Source: Methanoculleus formosensis
Lineage (GTDB): Archaea; Halobacteriota; Methanomicrobia; Methanomicrobiales; Methanoculleaceae
Reading direction: 5' to 3'
Assembly (NCBI RefSeq): GCF_025384765.1
Contig: NZ_VHLL01000001.1
Location: forward strand, 558,001 to 622,000
DNA length: 64,000 nt
Under the pieces are notes generated by a model, which saw only the letters and a program-made list of their open reading frames with translations, searched no databases and was not told the origin of the DNA. Position numbers and translations under genes: made by a program. Positions 36,483-44,632 of this stretch are shown piece by piece (position 1 is the stretch's first letter; each line of letters starts with the position of its first letter).

Positions 36483-37385
36483 TCACAGGATCTTCTTCAG
36501 GAACGGCTCAACATCGACGGCATGCAGGTCGAGTGCGAGCTCGTCCGGGCTCATGCCCTGAGCAAGTCCCAGGAGTTCGTTGTAGTGCAGGACCGGGAGG
36601 CCCCAGGAGACGCCGAACTTGTCCTGAATCTCGATCTGCCCTCTGTCGTACTGGAGCTGGCAGAACGGACAGACCTCGGTCAGCGCATCAGCGCCCACTT
36701 CCTGCAGGTTGATCAGTTTTTCGTTCGTGATGTCGAGCGCGTGCGTGATATCGTATCCACGGACACCGCCGCCGGCACCACAGCACTGCATCTTGTTGCG
36801 GTACTGGACTGGCTCGGCGCCGAGAGCAGCGACGAGTTCTTCCATCCACATCGGGTTCTCGGTGTCGCCGAAGTGCCGCTCCTTTCCGGGCTTCATCAGG
36901 TGGCACCCGTAGTGGACGGCGACCTTCGAGCCGGTCAGGGGGCGCTTGACGCTGTCTGCGATCTTCTTGACGCCGACGACCTTGGGGTCGTAGTAGAGTT
37001 CGGCGAGGTGCCAGACGTCGATGGTCCCCTTGAACTCCATGTCGATCTCTTTGAGCACCTCGTTGACTCCGTCGCGGAGTTCGTCGTTGTGCTTCAACTT
37101 GTGGTTGACTTCCCAGATCGACTTGTAGCACCCGTTGCAGACCAGGGCAATGTCCATCTTCATCTGCTCAGCGAGCACGAGGTTTCTCGCCGCCATTGCA
37201 TACCAGACGTTTAAGTCGATAGACCCGAACGCACCCGGTGCCGGGCAGCAGCTGGCTCCCTTCAGGGGCAGAAGGTCGATGCCGACATTCTTGCTGGTCT
37301 GGATGGCCGCAGCCTCGATGCCGGGGTACCGGTTCGGGGCGATGCATCCGAGGAAGAATGCGTACTGGTGATTGTTTCCGCTCAT
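36483..37385 (-). CDS. hdrB: CoB-CoM heterodisulfide reductase subunit B
   Basis: 300 aa with two CCG domains (KGASCCPAPGAFGS and KMQCCGAGGGVRGYD), which bind the noncubane [4Fe-4S] clusters that cleave the heterodisulfide. The N-terminal YAFFLGCIAPNRYPGIE is typical. It lies 4 bp after hdrC and before hdrA. Confidence 0.96.
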   Translation of the reverse strand: MSGNNHQYAFFLGCIAPNRYPGIEAAAIQTSKNVGIDLLPLKGASCCPAPGAFGSIDLNVWYAMAARNLVLAEQMKMDIALVCNGCYKSIWEVNHKLKHNDELRDGVNEVLKEIDMEFKGTIDVWHLAELYYDPKVVGVKKIADSVKRPLTGSKVAVHYGCHLMKPGKERHFGDTENPMWMEELVAALGAEPVQYRNKMQCCGAGGGVRGYDITHALDITNEKLINLQEVGADALTEVCPFCQLQYDRGQIEIQDKFGVSWGLPVLHYNELLGLAQGMSPDELALDLHAVDVEPFLKKIL

Positions 37386-37389
37386 GATA

Positions 37390-37971
37390 TCACGCTCCCT
37401 CCGCGAGGATCCTGTCTGCGTTCTCTTTCAGTTTGTAGTGGTCGAGGATCTTCTGGATGCCGGGCAGGTACTCGGGGTACTTGTGCGTCGTCTCAGGTTC
37501 CTCATCGAGTCCGAGCTTCTTCCTGGCTGCACGGTTTGCGTCGTTATTCGGGACGCCGTGCCCGCTCTTGTAGATCAGCTGGACGGTCTGGAGGAAGTTG
37601 CGCGGAACGATGTCCCGCTTGAACGCCAGGTTCCTCATCGCCATGATCGCGTCGGTCGGCGCGAGGTCGCGGGGGCACCGGTCGGTGCAGCTGTAGCAGG
37701 TGGTGCAGAGCCAGAGGTCCGGGTCGGTGAGGGCCTCTTCCTCGAGACCGAGGACGGCTTTGCGCATGAACAGCCGGATACGGTACGAACTCCGGGGTGC
37801 CGAGGGGCACGAACCGGTGCAGGTGCCGCACTGGTAGCACATGTGGGCGGGCGTCTGCCCGATCTTCTCAACTTCCTTGAGGAACTCGGGGTTGCTGTCG
37901 GGAATGTAGTATTTCCGGTCCCGAAGTTTCTCAGCGAGTTTCTGGTCCTTGTAGTCTTTCTTTACTGCCAT
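37390..37971 (-). CDS. hdrC: CoB-CoM heterodisulfide reductase subunit C
   Basis: 193 aa. Two [4Fe-4S] motifs, CYQCGTCTGSCPSAP and CTTCYSCTDRCPRDL, relay electrons from HdrA to HdrB. It begins 10 bp after the polyferredoxin gene. Confidence 0.96.
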   Translation of the reverse strand: MAVKKDYKDQKLAEKLRDRKYYIPDSNPEFLKEVEKIGQTPAHMCYQCGTCTGSCPSAPRSSYRIRLFMRKAVLGLEEEALTDPDLWLCTTCYSCTDRCPRDLAPTDAIMAMRNLAFKRDIVPRNFLQTVQLIYKSGHGVPNNDANRAARKKLGLDEEPETTHKYPEYLPGIQKILDHYKLKENADRILAEGA

Positions 37972-37981
37972 TGACTATCCC

Positions 37982-39151
37982 TCATGCCTTTTCTGCTTCG
38001 CGCAGATGCTTGATCTCGACCTCTCCGGGAGTGGTCTCATGTACCTTCGACGTCCTCGTGGTGAGCAGCTTCGCCTTGATCTGCTTGAAGAGGTCGGTAT
38101 CCTTATCCTGCATCCTGATACCGGTCCGCCGGAGGATGATCGCATCCTCGCTCGGGCAGGCGTTGACGCAGGCGCCGCAGAAGATACAGAAGTCCTTGTT
38201 GATGGCGATGTTCGGCTCAATCTGCCCCTTCATCTCCTTTGCCGGGACGGGGGTGGGCAGGTAGAGCGCGTTGCAGGGGCAGACATCGACACAGGTCGAG
38301 CAGCCGCCGGGGCACTTCTCGGGGTTGATCTCAATGTCTCCCTCGAAGATCTTCTCGACGGTGATTGCCTCCTCCGGGCAGGACTCGACACACCACGTGC
38401 AGGTGCAGCAGTTGTCCTGCTCGATCTCGACCTTGCCGGGCAGTTTGGTGGCGATGATCTCGCGCTCGAGGGTGATTGCATCCTGAGGGCAGGCCTCCAC
38501 GCAGATCACACAGCCGTCGCAGGTGCTCTCCTCCCACAGGACGTCTCCTTCGACCTTGCCGGTCTCGGGGTTCGCGGGTTTGCGTGCGACGGTGATGCTC
38601 GGACAGAGTTCGCCGCAGATGCCGCAGACATCGCACTTCTCGGTGTCGACGGTGAACGTTGTCTTGGTCTGGATTGCGGTCTGGCGCGGTCTGCCGGCCT
38701 CGTCGCCGCCCTCGAATGCGGGGACGTCACGGTCGATGGCATCTCTCGGGCAGACTTCTTCACAGATGGTGCACCGGTCGCACTTCTCTTCGTCGATTAC
38801 GGTGACCATGTCGTAGGTGGGGAACCCCTCCTTCTCAAGGATCGGGAGGCGTTCCTCGCCGTCGACCTTGAGTGTCATCGCGTTGAAGGGGCACATGATG
38901 ACGCAAACGCCACAGTACGAACACTTCTCGGCGTTGACGTCGACGGGCTCAGCGTAATCGATGGCCCCGCGGCGTGTCGCACCGACAGGTCCGAGCACAA
39001 TCGCCTCTTCGGGGCAGGCATCGACACAGATGCCGCATCCCGTACAGGTCTCGGCGTTCAGGATCAGGTTGTTGACCGCCTTCAGGAGCCGCTGCTCCAT
39101 GATGACGTTCTGGCCTTCCCGCGTTTTTGAATACTTTGGAAACAGTGCCAT
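37982..39151 (-). CDS. fwdF: Polyferredoxin subunit F of formylmethanofuran dehydrogenase
   Basis: 389 aa with eight CxxCxxCxxxC-type cluster motifs, among them CTGCGICVDACPEE, CSYCGVCVIMCPFN, CDRCTICEEVCPRD, CDGCVICVEACPQD and CIFCGACVNACPSE; one is a variant, CPGGCSTCVDVCPCN. It is an electron wire between HdrA/ferredoxin and FwdB. It lies between fwdG and hdrC, which supports a physical Hdr-Fwd complex. Confidence 0.93.
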   Translation of the reverse strand: MALFPKYSKTREGQNVIMEQRLLKAVNNLILNAETCTGCGICVDACPEEAIVLGPVGATRRGAIDYAEPVDVNAEKCSYCGVCVIMCPFNAMTLKVDGEERLPILEKEGFPTYDMVTVIDEEKCDRCTICEEVCPRDAIDRDVPAFEGGDEAGRPRQTAIQTKTTFTVDTEKCDVCGICGELCPSITVARKPANPETGKVEGDVLWEESTCDGCVICVEACPQDAITLEREIIATKLPGKVEIEQDNCCTCTWCVESCPEEAITVEKIFEGDIEINPEKCPGGCSTCVDVCPCNALYLPTPVPAKEMKGQIEPNIAINKDFCIFCGACVNACPSEDAIILRRTGIRMQDKDTDLFKQIKAKLLTTRTSKVHETTPGEVEIKHLREAEKA

Positions 39152-39166
39152 ATTTCTGTATCACTC

Positions 39167-39439
39167 CTAGGCTTCCGCTTTTCGGGCCTTGGCCCGGCTG
39201 TCCCACGGTCCTGCAAGCTTAATGACTCCATAGGGGCATGCCTGGACGCATACGCCGCAACCGGCGCAGAGCTCCGAGTTGAAATCAAGGATGACGGCTT
39301 TGCCGTCTTTGACCATGTAGATCTTCTCCTTGGTTGCTGGTTCCTCGGTGTGGAGCTCGAGAGCGTCGACCGGACATGCCACCACGCAGTTGTTGCAGCC
39401 TGTACATCGTTCCATATTGATGTGCAATGCAAATGCCAT
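39167..39439 (-). CDS. fwdG: Ferredoxin-type subunit G of formylmethanofuran dehydrogenase
   Basis: 90 aa with two cluster motifs (CTGCNNCVVACPVD and CAGCGVCVQACPYG). It starts at ATG 39439; upstream in-frame starts would run through the TATA box at 39474-39484. First gene of the ten-gene fwd-hdr operon. Confidence 0.9.
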   Translation of the reverse strand: MAFALHINMERCTGCNNCVVACPVDALELHTEEPATKEKIYMVKDGKAVILDFNSELCAGCGVCVQACPYGVIKLAGPWDSRAKARKAEA

Positions 39440-39473
39440 GGTATCACGCACCTGATCTGATCGATTAAAAATC

Positions 39474-39484
39474 GATATAAAAAG
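39474..39484 (-). promoter_or_regulatory. fwdG: TATA box of the fwd-hdr operon
   Basis: CTTTTTATATC on the minus strand, about 40 bp upstream of the fwdG ATG, predicts transcription start near 39453 and a leader of about 14 nt containing aggtg. An 8-bp inverted repeat (accaattt/aaattggt, 39553-39577) about 75 bp further upstream could be a regulator site. Confidence 0.5.
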
Positions 39485-40056
39485 AATTGTCAAAGAATAT
39501 ACATAAACTTTCTGAAATCCGGCAGCCTTATATTTCAGAACTATGATTATCCACCAATTTTTATATGTCAAATTGGTTGATACCTCTGCCCGATGCTCGA
39601 AATCTCTCTGTTACGCGGGTTTTGGGGCATATGGCCGTATCAGAAGACCTAAATACTCAATCGGGATTTCTGGTGAAAAACGGTGGTCGATCGGGGCTGG
39701 TAGCGGTGAGGGTGCGCAGGAGCGCTACCCCGGGAGGCGCGGTCGGCCATCCGTGTGATCGGGAGGCGCCGGTGTAGGTTGCGCGGCTTGAGCGGTGACC
39801 GTTTCTATATCCCTCGATTCTTCACTCTTCATGCGGAAACCTTCGATCGTCTCCTGGAGCCGGTTGCGTTTCTGTGCCCGCAGCCCCGTGCCGCATCCGT
39901 GATGGGCCTCTCGGCGGGCGGCACGGATCTGCGGCTGCTTGCACACCGTCTCTTCGCGTGACGTCCGGGGGCCGGGCCGTCGCACACGCCCGGGTAAAAA
40001 AGAAACCTTATTCTGTCCATATTGTGACACTGTAGCAAACGAGGTGTATTCTATCC
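39485..40056. other. Intergenic region between divergent fwdG and ftr
   Basis: About 570 bp. Near fwdG it is AT-rich promoter sequence with the inverted repeat at 39553-39577. From about 39650 to 39990 it is GC-rich with short overlapping frames on both strands and no SD, so I do not call a gene. The 60 bp before ftr (taaaaaagaaaccttatt...) are AT-rich and are the probable ftr promoter. No tRNA was seen. Confidence 0.5.
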
Positions 40057-40965
40057 ATGGAACTGAATGGCGTTACTATAGATGATACCTATGCAGAGGC
40101 GTTCCCGACCTGGGTGGCGCGGCCGATCATCACCGCGGTCACCGAGGAGTGGGCGTACAAGGCGGCAGTGGAGGCCGTAGGGTTTGCCACCTCGACCATC
40201 GGGTGTCCGGCGGAGGCGGGTATCGACTGCTTCGTCTCCCCCGACGAGACCCCCGACGGCCGTCCCGGCTACGCGATCATGATCTGCGCGAGCAAGAAGA
40301 AGCTCAAGGAGCAGGTCGTTGAGCGGCTCGCCGAGTGCGTCCTCACCGCCCCGACGACGGCGGTCTTCGACGGTCTCTCGGACGTCGTCGCCGAGGTCCC
40401 CGAGAAGATCCCGGTCAAGCTTCACTTCTTCGGCGACGGCTTCGAGGAGAAGCGCGAGGTCGGCGGCAGGACGGTCTGGGCCATCCCGATCATGGAAGGC
40501 GAGTACATCGGCGAGGAGGAGTTCGGCATCGTCAAGGGTGTTGCGGGCGGGAACTTCTTCATTATGGGCGAGAACCAGATGGCTGCTCTTATGGCTGCCC
40601 AGGCTGCGGTCGACGCAATCAGCGGCGTCTGCGGCGTCATCACGTCCTTCCCCGGCGGCATCGTCGCGAGCGGCTCGAAGGTCGGGAGCAAGAAGTACAA
40701 GTTCATGGGAGCAAGCACGAACGAGGCCTACTGTCCGACCCTCCGGGAGAAGGTCGAGGACAGCAAGGTTCCCGAGGGCGTGAAGGCCATCTACGAGATT
40801 GTCATCGACGGTGTCGACGAGGACTCGATCAGGGTCGCGATGGCCGAGGGCATCCGGGCGGCGACGAAGGTGCCGGGCGTGAAGTTCATCAGCGCCGGGA
40901 ACTTCGGCGGCAGCCTCGGGCCGTTCAAGTTTGACCTGAAGGACGTCCTGGCTGAGTATCTCTAA
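40057..40965 (+). CDS. ftr: Formylmethanofuran-tetrahydromethanopterin formyltransferase
   Basis: 302 aa. It transfers the formyl group from formylmethanofuran to H4MPT, the second step of CO2 reduction. Family signatures are [54 protein letters not shown] and the C-terminal [20 protein letters not shown]. It has full length. Its location beside the fwd-hdr operon, on the opposite strand, keeps the first two steps together. Confidence 0.97.
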   Translation: MELNGVTIDDTYAEAFPTWVARPIITAVTEEWAYKAAVEAVGFATSTIGCPAEAGIDCFVSPDETPDGRPGYAIMICASKKKLKEQVVERLAECVLTAPTTAVFDGLSDVVAEVPEKIPVKLHFFGDGFEEKREVGGRTVWAIPIMEGEYIGEEEFGIVKGVAGGNFFIMGENQMAALMAAQAAVDAISGVCGVITSFPGGIVASGSKVGSKKYKFMGASTNEAYCPTLREKVEDSKVPEGVKAIYEIVIDGVDEDSIRVAMAEGIRAATKVPGVKFISAGNFGGSLGPFKFDLKDVLAEYL

Positions 40966-40970
40966 ATCTC

Positions 40971-40978
40971 TTTTTTTT
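40971..40978 (+). terminator. Oligo-T terminator after ftr
   Basis: Eight T residues 5 bp beyond the ftr stop. Confidence 0.55.
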
Positions 40979-41119
40979 GTGGCGGTTCTTGAGGGGGCCG
41001 TCTGTTTGGTGCTGTTGGCGGGACCGATGGGCCTGGTAGTTGATGGTGTCCCCGTTGTGATGACGAAGCGATACCCTCTTGAAGCGATTCGAAAATTGCA
41101 TGCTCCCCCTGTCCAATGA

Positions 41120-41398
41120 CACGGCTTCCCACCGGCTATCGCCATGACTGCCCCGCCCCTCGGGGTGAGGAACGACTGGCAGAAGGGCAGGAGTTAAAGC
41201 GCCGAAGGTGCGATTGAGGAGGCCGAAGGCCGGGTGGGGTGTGACGGACGGAACGTCTGGAGTTTGAGAAGACCGAAGGTCTTCAAGTGAGGTCACGGAT
41301 ATCCGCGTACAAGATGGAGTAGAGGCAGGGGAGGGGGCACGCCCCCTCCCCGTCAGCCCCACCCCCGGTGGCGATGTCACCACGGTCCACTGTATGGG
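41120..41398. repeat. Dispersed GC-rich repeat, tandem unit 1
   Basis: Begins cacggcttcccaccggctat, continues cgccatgactgccccgcccc and gacggacggaacgtctgga, and ends with a gaggggg/ccccctc hairpin followed by ggtggcgatgtcaccacggt. The last 85 bp match 41540-41623 in unit 2. Confidence 0.65.
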
Positions 41399-41438
41399 AG
41401 ATCCCGAAAAAGAACAGAATCACAACTCACTTCCGGGA

Positions 41439-41623
41439 CACGGCTTTCCATTGGCTATCGCCATGACTGCCCCCGCCCCGAGGGGCGGGGGAGGAGTGCG
41501 AAGCGCGGGTGGGGTGGGGGTTACACACGACCTTAAGCGGTGGAGACAGGGGAGGGGGGAGCATCCCCCCTCCCCGCGAGCCGCCTCCCCCTGTGGCGAT
41601 ACCCCCACGGTCCAGTGCACGGG
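41439..41623. repeat. Dispersed GC-rich repeat, tandem unit 2
   Basis: Begins cacggctttccattggctat, continues cgccatgactgcccccgccc with a strong cccccgccccgaggggcggg hairpin and gcgaagcgcgggtggggtgg, and ends with the same hairpin and cacggtccagtgcacggg block as unit 1. The opening 85 bp match the copy at 63899. Confidence 0.65.
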
Positions 41624-41799
41624 CTTTTCCATCGCCACCCGCTCGTTCCTTTCTTATAAGTGAACAACCCCCGCGTACCTCTCAGCCACCCCTCTCGCCC
41701 GGGGTCGCTCACCCGCGTGGAATAACTTCTTTCCCCTCTCGCCACCCCGCCGGAGCCCGTTCTCCGCCGCCCCGCTCCCGCCCGATCGATCTCCTTAAA

Positions 41800-41831
41800 T
41801 ATCGTTATCAACGACATTCTTGTTAACGATA
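41800..41831 (+). promoter_or_regulatory. Inverted repeat overlapping the promoter of the coenzyme B operon
   Basis: TATCGTTATCAA (41800-41811) and TTGTTAACGATA (41820-41831) form 12-bp arms with one mismatch and an 8-bp spacer. The left arm overlaps a TATA-like ttaaatat (41795-41802), and the right arm covers the predicted transcription start about 25 bp downstream. This is the layout of a repressor operator. ggtga lies 5-10 bp before the ATG at 41846. Confidence 0.5.
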
Positions 41832-41845
41832 ATTTCGGTGACATC

Positions 41846-42802
41846 ATGATTACGCTCACGCCCGATGAGGTCAGGGCCCGGTTCGGCCCGTTGTTCTCGA
41901 TGAAGTTCCTTGCCATGGTCGACCAGAACGCCGGTCTTGCGGAGATCCGCGAGCATTGCCGGGCCAGGGGGACGATCGAGTGGGACGCGGCGAACCGGGT
42001 GCGGGCAAAGGGTGCCGTCCAGTCCTGCCACGTCGAGGGCACGACGATGACGATGCTCGCCCGCCTGGGCGTATCCCCCGCGAATTTCGGGGCTGCCGGT
42101 AAGGAGATCGGGGGCCAGGCCCTCGAGGGAGTCGAGGTCGTCGGAGACGAGGTGGTGACGACCTGGTCGGGGATCGCCGGGGCGGGCGTCGGCGTCGCCG
42201 CCTGCCTTCCGCAGGCACCGGGCGTCATTCGCGCCGAGTATCCCACCGAGGACGATCTCAAGATCGGCGGCGCCCGGGTCTGCCGGGTCCGGATCGTATC
42301 GCCGCTGTATGAGAAGGTGACGATCGGGATCGACGACACCGACACCCGCGAGGAGGGCGCCACCTGGGTGCTCGCGCTCAAGTGCGCCGAGGCCTGCACG
42401 ATCCCCGGGGTCGAGTACCTGGACATGCGCCTCGTGCAGCTGAACCCCGCTGTCCCGAAGAAGACCACCAACTGTGTCGGTTCCGCCCTGAACTTCGCCG
42501 TCCGCCCCGGGAAGGTGGACGAGCTCCTCGAGTACGTCCGCGACTTCGTCGAGTCGGGAGCGGTCAGCAACGACACCGGCATCGCCGTCTACCGGGGGAT
42601 CGCGTTCGCGGAGGAGTCCCCTTACCTGAAACGGGTCAAGACCGAACTCCTTACGGTCGACGACGCGGAGGCGGAGGCAGCCCGGATGGGCGTCCGGTTC
42701 ATCGACTCGACCGGGCGGAAGGGGCGAATCGGGGCGCTGGGCGCCGTTCTCTGGGGGAACAAGGGCGTTGAGGCGGCTGGTCTCTATGGAGAGACTCTCT
42801 GA
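41846..42802 (+). CDS. DUF1743/TiaS-related protein, paralog of methanogenesis marker protein 11
   Basis: 318 aa. The centre carries VTIGIDDTDTREEGATWVL and VQLNPAVPKKTTNCVGSALN, the 'GIDDTDT' nucleotide-type motif shared with archaeal TiaS (tRNA-Ile2 agmatidine synthase) N-terminal domains. The next gene has the same blocks at the same spacing, so the two are tandem paralogs. First gene of the coenzyme B operon, behind an operator-like inverted repeat. It is shorter than TiaS and has no RNA-binding tail. Function unknown. Confidence 0.75.
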   Translation: MITLTPDEVRARFGPLFSMKFLAMVDQNAGLAEIREHCRARGTIEWDAANRVRAKGAVQSCHVEGTTMTMLARLGVSPANFGAAGKEIGGQALEGVEVVGDEVVTTWSGIAGAGVGVAACLPQAPGVIRAEYPTEDDLKIGGARVCRVRIVSPLYEKVTIGIDDTDTREEGATWVLALKCAEACTIPGVEYLDMRLVQLNPAVPKKTTNCVGSALNFAVRPGKVDELLEYVRDFVESGAVSNDTGIAVYRGIAFAEESPYLKRVKTELLTVDDAEAEAARMGVRFIDSTGRKGRIGALGAVLWGNKGVEAAGLYGETL

Positions 42803-43679
42803 TCCGTATACGATACGGTATCCGCAGATCGTGGCGGTGGCCGACAAGAGCGGCGGGCAGGTGGAGCTCGTCGAGTTCTTCGACTGCATCGGCGGCGCGA
42901 TGTGGGTGAAGCGCCACTACGCACAGAGCCCGCTCGTCCGCTCCGTCCGCACCGTTGGGGCGACCAACCGCTACCTCCTCTCTACCGGGAACGTCGACCT
43001 CGCGCTCGCGGGCTCGGTCTTTCCGGCAGGGATCGCCGGCGTCGCGGTCGACGACGACGAGATCGCCGTCACCTACCGGGGGCTCGGCGGCGGGGGCGTG
43101 GGCGCATCCATCTGCCGCGCCGGGGCAGCCGGCGTCATACGCTGCGTGAGCGACCCTGCCGGCGGCGGACGGCTCGCGGGCTCGACCGTCTGGCTTCCCC
43201 GCCGCGAACGGGCGATCATCGGCATCGACGACACCGACACCCCTGAAGAGGGCGCCACCTGGACGCTCGCGCACAACATCGCACGCGCCGTCGAGGACGA
43301 CCGGTCGCGCTACCTCTCTCACACCATCGTTCAGCTCTATCCTGTCCCCTACCGGACCAAGAACTGCGTCGCCATCGCCTGCGAGTTCGCCACTTCCGAT
43401 GCCGAGGAGCTGATCAGGAACTACCGCGATCTCCTCGAAGAGTACACCCTCTCAGTCGAGACCGGGATGGCGGTCTGGCGGGGGTTCGACCCCTCGCCGC
43501 TCGAAGAGTTCGGCTGCCGCGTGAAGCGGGGCGAGGTCTCGGTTGACGATCTCAGCGCCCTCGCCGACGATCGCCTCTCTCTCGTCATGGACGGCCGGGG
43601 CGTGATCGGGGCGGTGGCGGCGATCCCGTTTTACACGCGGTATGAGGAGGCGCTGGCGCTATGGAATGGAAGCGGCTGA
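42786..43679 (+). CDS. Methanogenesis marker protein 11-type protein
   Basis: 297 aa from ATG 42786; an upstream TTG at 42768 is less likely. Contains RAIIGIDDTDTPEEGATWTL and IVQLYPVPYRTKNCVAIACE, matching the preceding gene. This looks like the marker-11 family, which is restricted to methanogens. The start lies 17 bp inside the end of the preceding gene. The function is not established; the operon context links it to cofactor synthesis. Confidence 0.75.
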   Translation: MERLSDPYTIRYPQIVAVADKSGGQVELVEFFDCIGGAMWVKRHYAQSPLVRSVRTVGATNRYLLSTGNVDLALAGSVFPAGIAGVAVDDDEIAVTYRGLGGGGVGASICRAGAAGVIRCVSDPAGGGRLAGSTVWLPRRERAIIGIDDTDTPEEGATWTLAHNIARAVEDDRSRYLSHTIVQLYPVPYRTKNCVAIACEFATSDAEELIRNYRDLLEEYTLSVETGMAVWRGFDPSPLEEFGCRVKRGEVSVDDLSALADDRLSLVMDGRGVIGAVAAIPFYTRYEEALALWNGSG

Positions 43680-44632
43680 AGGCCAGGGTGCTTGAGGTGG
43701 GCTCCGTCCGCCTCGCCGGCGGGCCTGCGGACGAATACGTATCCCGTTCGGCGGCCGGCCCCTCGGCCGGAAGTCCGTCCGGCTCCCTCTTCTTCTCCGT
43801 CGGCACCCGGCGTGTCCGGGCCGGCATCGATAAAAGAAGCCCCATCGAGGTCGTCCACCGGGGCGGCGGCGCGGCCGACCTCATCGTCGACGGCGAAACT
43901 GTCGTTGGCCGGCTCGAACCCGCCGCCCTCCACTGCCCCCGCCAGGCCTATATCACGGTCAGCGGGACATGCATCTTCCGGTGCCGCTACTGCCCGGTGC
44001 CGGACCTCCCCGGACGGCGGAAAGGAGTCGACGAGATCGTCCGGATGGTCGAGAGCGTCGCCGACCGGGTCGACGGCATCTCGATCACGAGCGGCGTCGC
44101 CTCCTCTATCGAGGAGGAGGAGGCATACGTCCTCGAGGTCGTCTCGGCGCTCCGCTCGTTCGGTCTTCCCATCGGGGTCTCGATCTACCCCGGGCCCGAA
44201 ACCCCCGCCCGGCTCCACGCCCTCGGCGTCGCAGAGGTGAAGTTCAACATCGAGGCGGCGACCCCCGAACTCTTCCGCGAGATGTGCCCCGGCCTCTCGT
44301 GGGACGGGATATGGGAATCGCTCTCGTCCTCCGTCGCGCTCTTCGGGCGGGGGAGGGTCTACTCGAACGTCATCGTCGGCCTCGGGGAGACCGACGGCGA
44401 TCTGGAGCGGTTGATGGAAGACCTCGCCGCGCTCGGGGTCATCCCGGTTCTCCGCCCGCTCACCCCGGTGGCGTCTCTTGCCGACCGCCCCCGCCCCGCC
44501 GCCGAACGGCTGCTCGCGCTCTTCGAGATTCAGGGGAGGATCCTTCGCCGGGCGGGGCTCGACCCCCGCCGGGCGCTGACGATGTGTGCGGCCTGCACCG
44601 GGTGCGATCTTACGCCCGGGAGGGACGCATGA
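43661..44632 (+). CDS. Radical SAM protein of the coenzyme B operon
   Basis: 323 aa. The radical SAM cluster motif is CIFRCRYC (Cys104, 108, 111). The region after it (SITSGVASSIEEEEAYVLEV, KFNIEAATPELFREMCPG, SNVIVGLGETDGDLE) fits the radical SAM barrel. A C-terminal CAACTGC (Cys309, 312, 315) could hold a further cluster. It overlaps the marker-11 gene by 19 bp and the TPP-protein gene by ATGA. It is much shorter than Mmp10. Its reaction is unknown; the position suggests a coenzyme B step such as sulfur handling, which is an inference. Confidence 0.8.
   Translation: MEWKRLKARVLEVGSVRLAGGPADEYVSRSAAGPSAGSPSGSLFFSVGTRRVRAGIDKRSPIEVVHRGGGAADLIVDGETVVGRLEPAALHCPRQAYITVSGTCIFRCRYCPVPDLPGRRKGVDEIVRMVESVADRVDGISITSGVASSIEEEEAYVLEVVSALRSFGLPIGVSIYPGPETPARLHALGVAEVKFNIEAATPELFREMCPGLSWDGIWESLSSSVALFGRGRVYSNVIVGLGETDGDLERLMEDLAALGVIPVLRPLTPVASLADRPRPAAERLLALFEIQGRILRRAGLDPRRALTMCAACTGCDLTPGRDA

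Larger units (their letters stand above)
40979..41799. other. Gene-free repeat array between ftr and the coenzyme B operon
   Basis: About 820 bp. Most of it is two tandem composite units of the dispersed GC-rich repeat: unit 1 about 41120-41398, unit 2 about 41439-41623, with the start of a third at about 41616-41640. Short frames here follow the repeat and are not credible genes. Confidence 0.6.

Noticed and set aside
34228-36561. Very long plus-strand open frame opposite hdrA and mvhD
   Set aside because: Antisense shadow caused by codon bias; no recognisable domain, and it overlaps two certain genes.
39725-40030. Possible chemoreceptor C-terminal fragment (LQETIEGFRM) on the minus strand
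   Set aside because: The resemblance covers only about ten residues, and no upstream receptor sequence was found in any frame.
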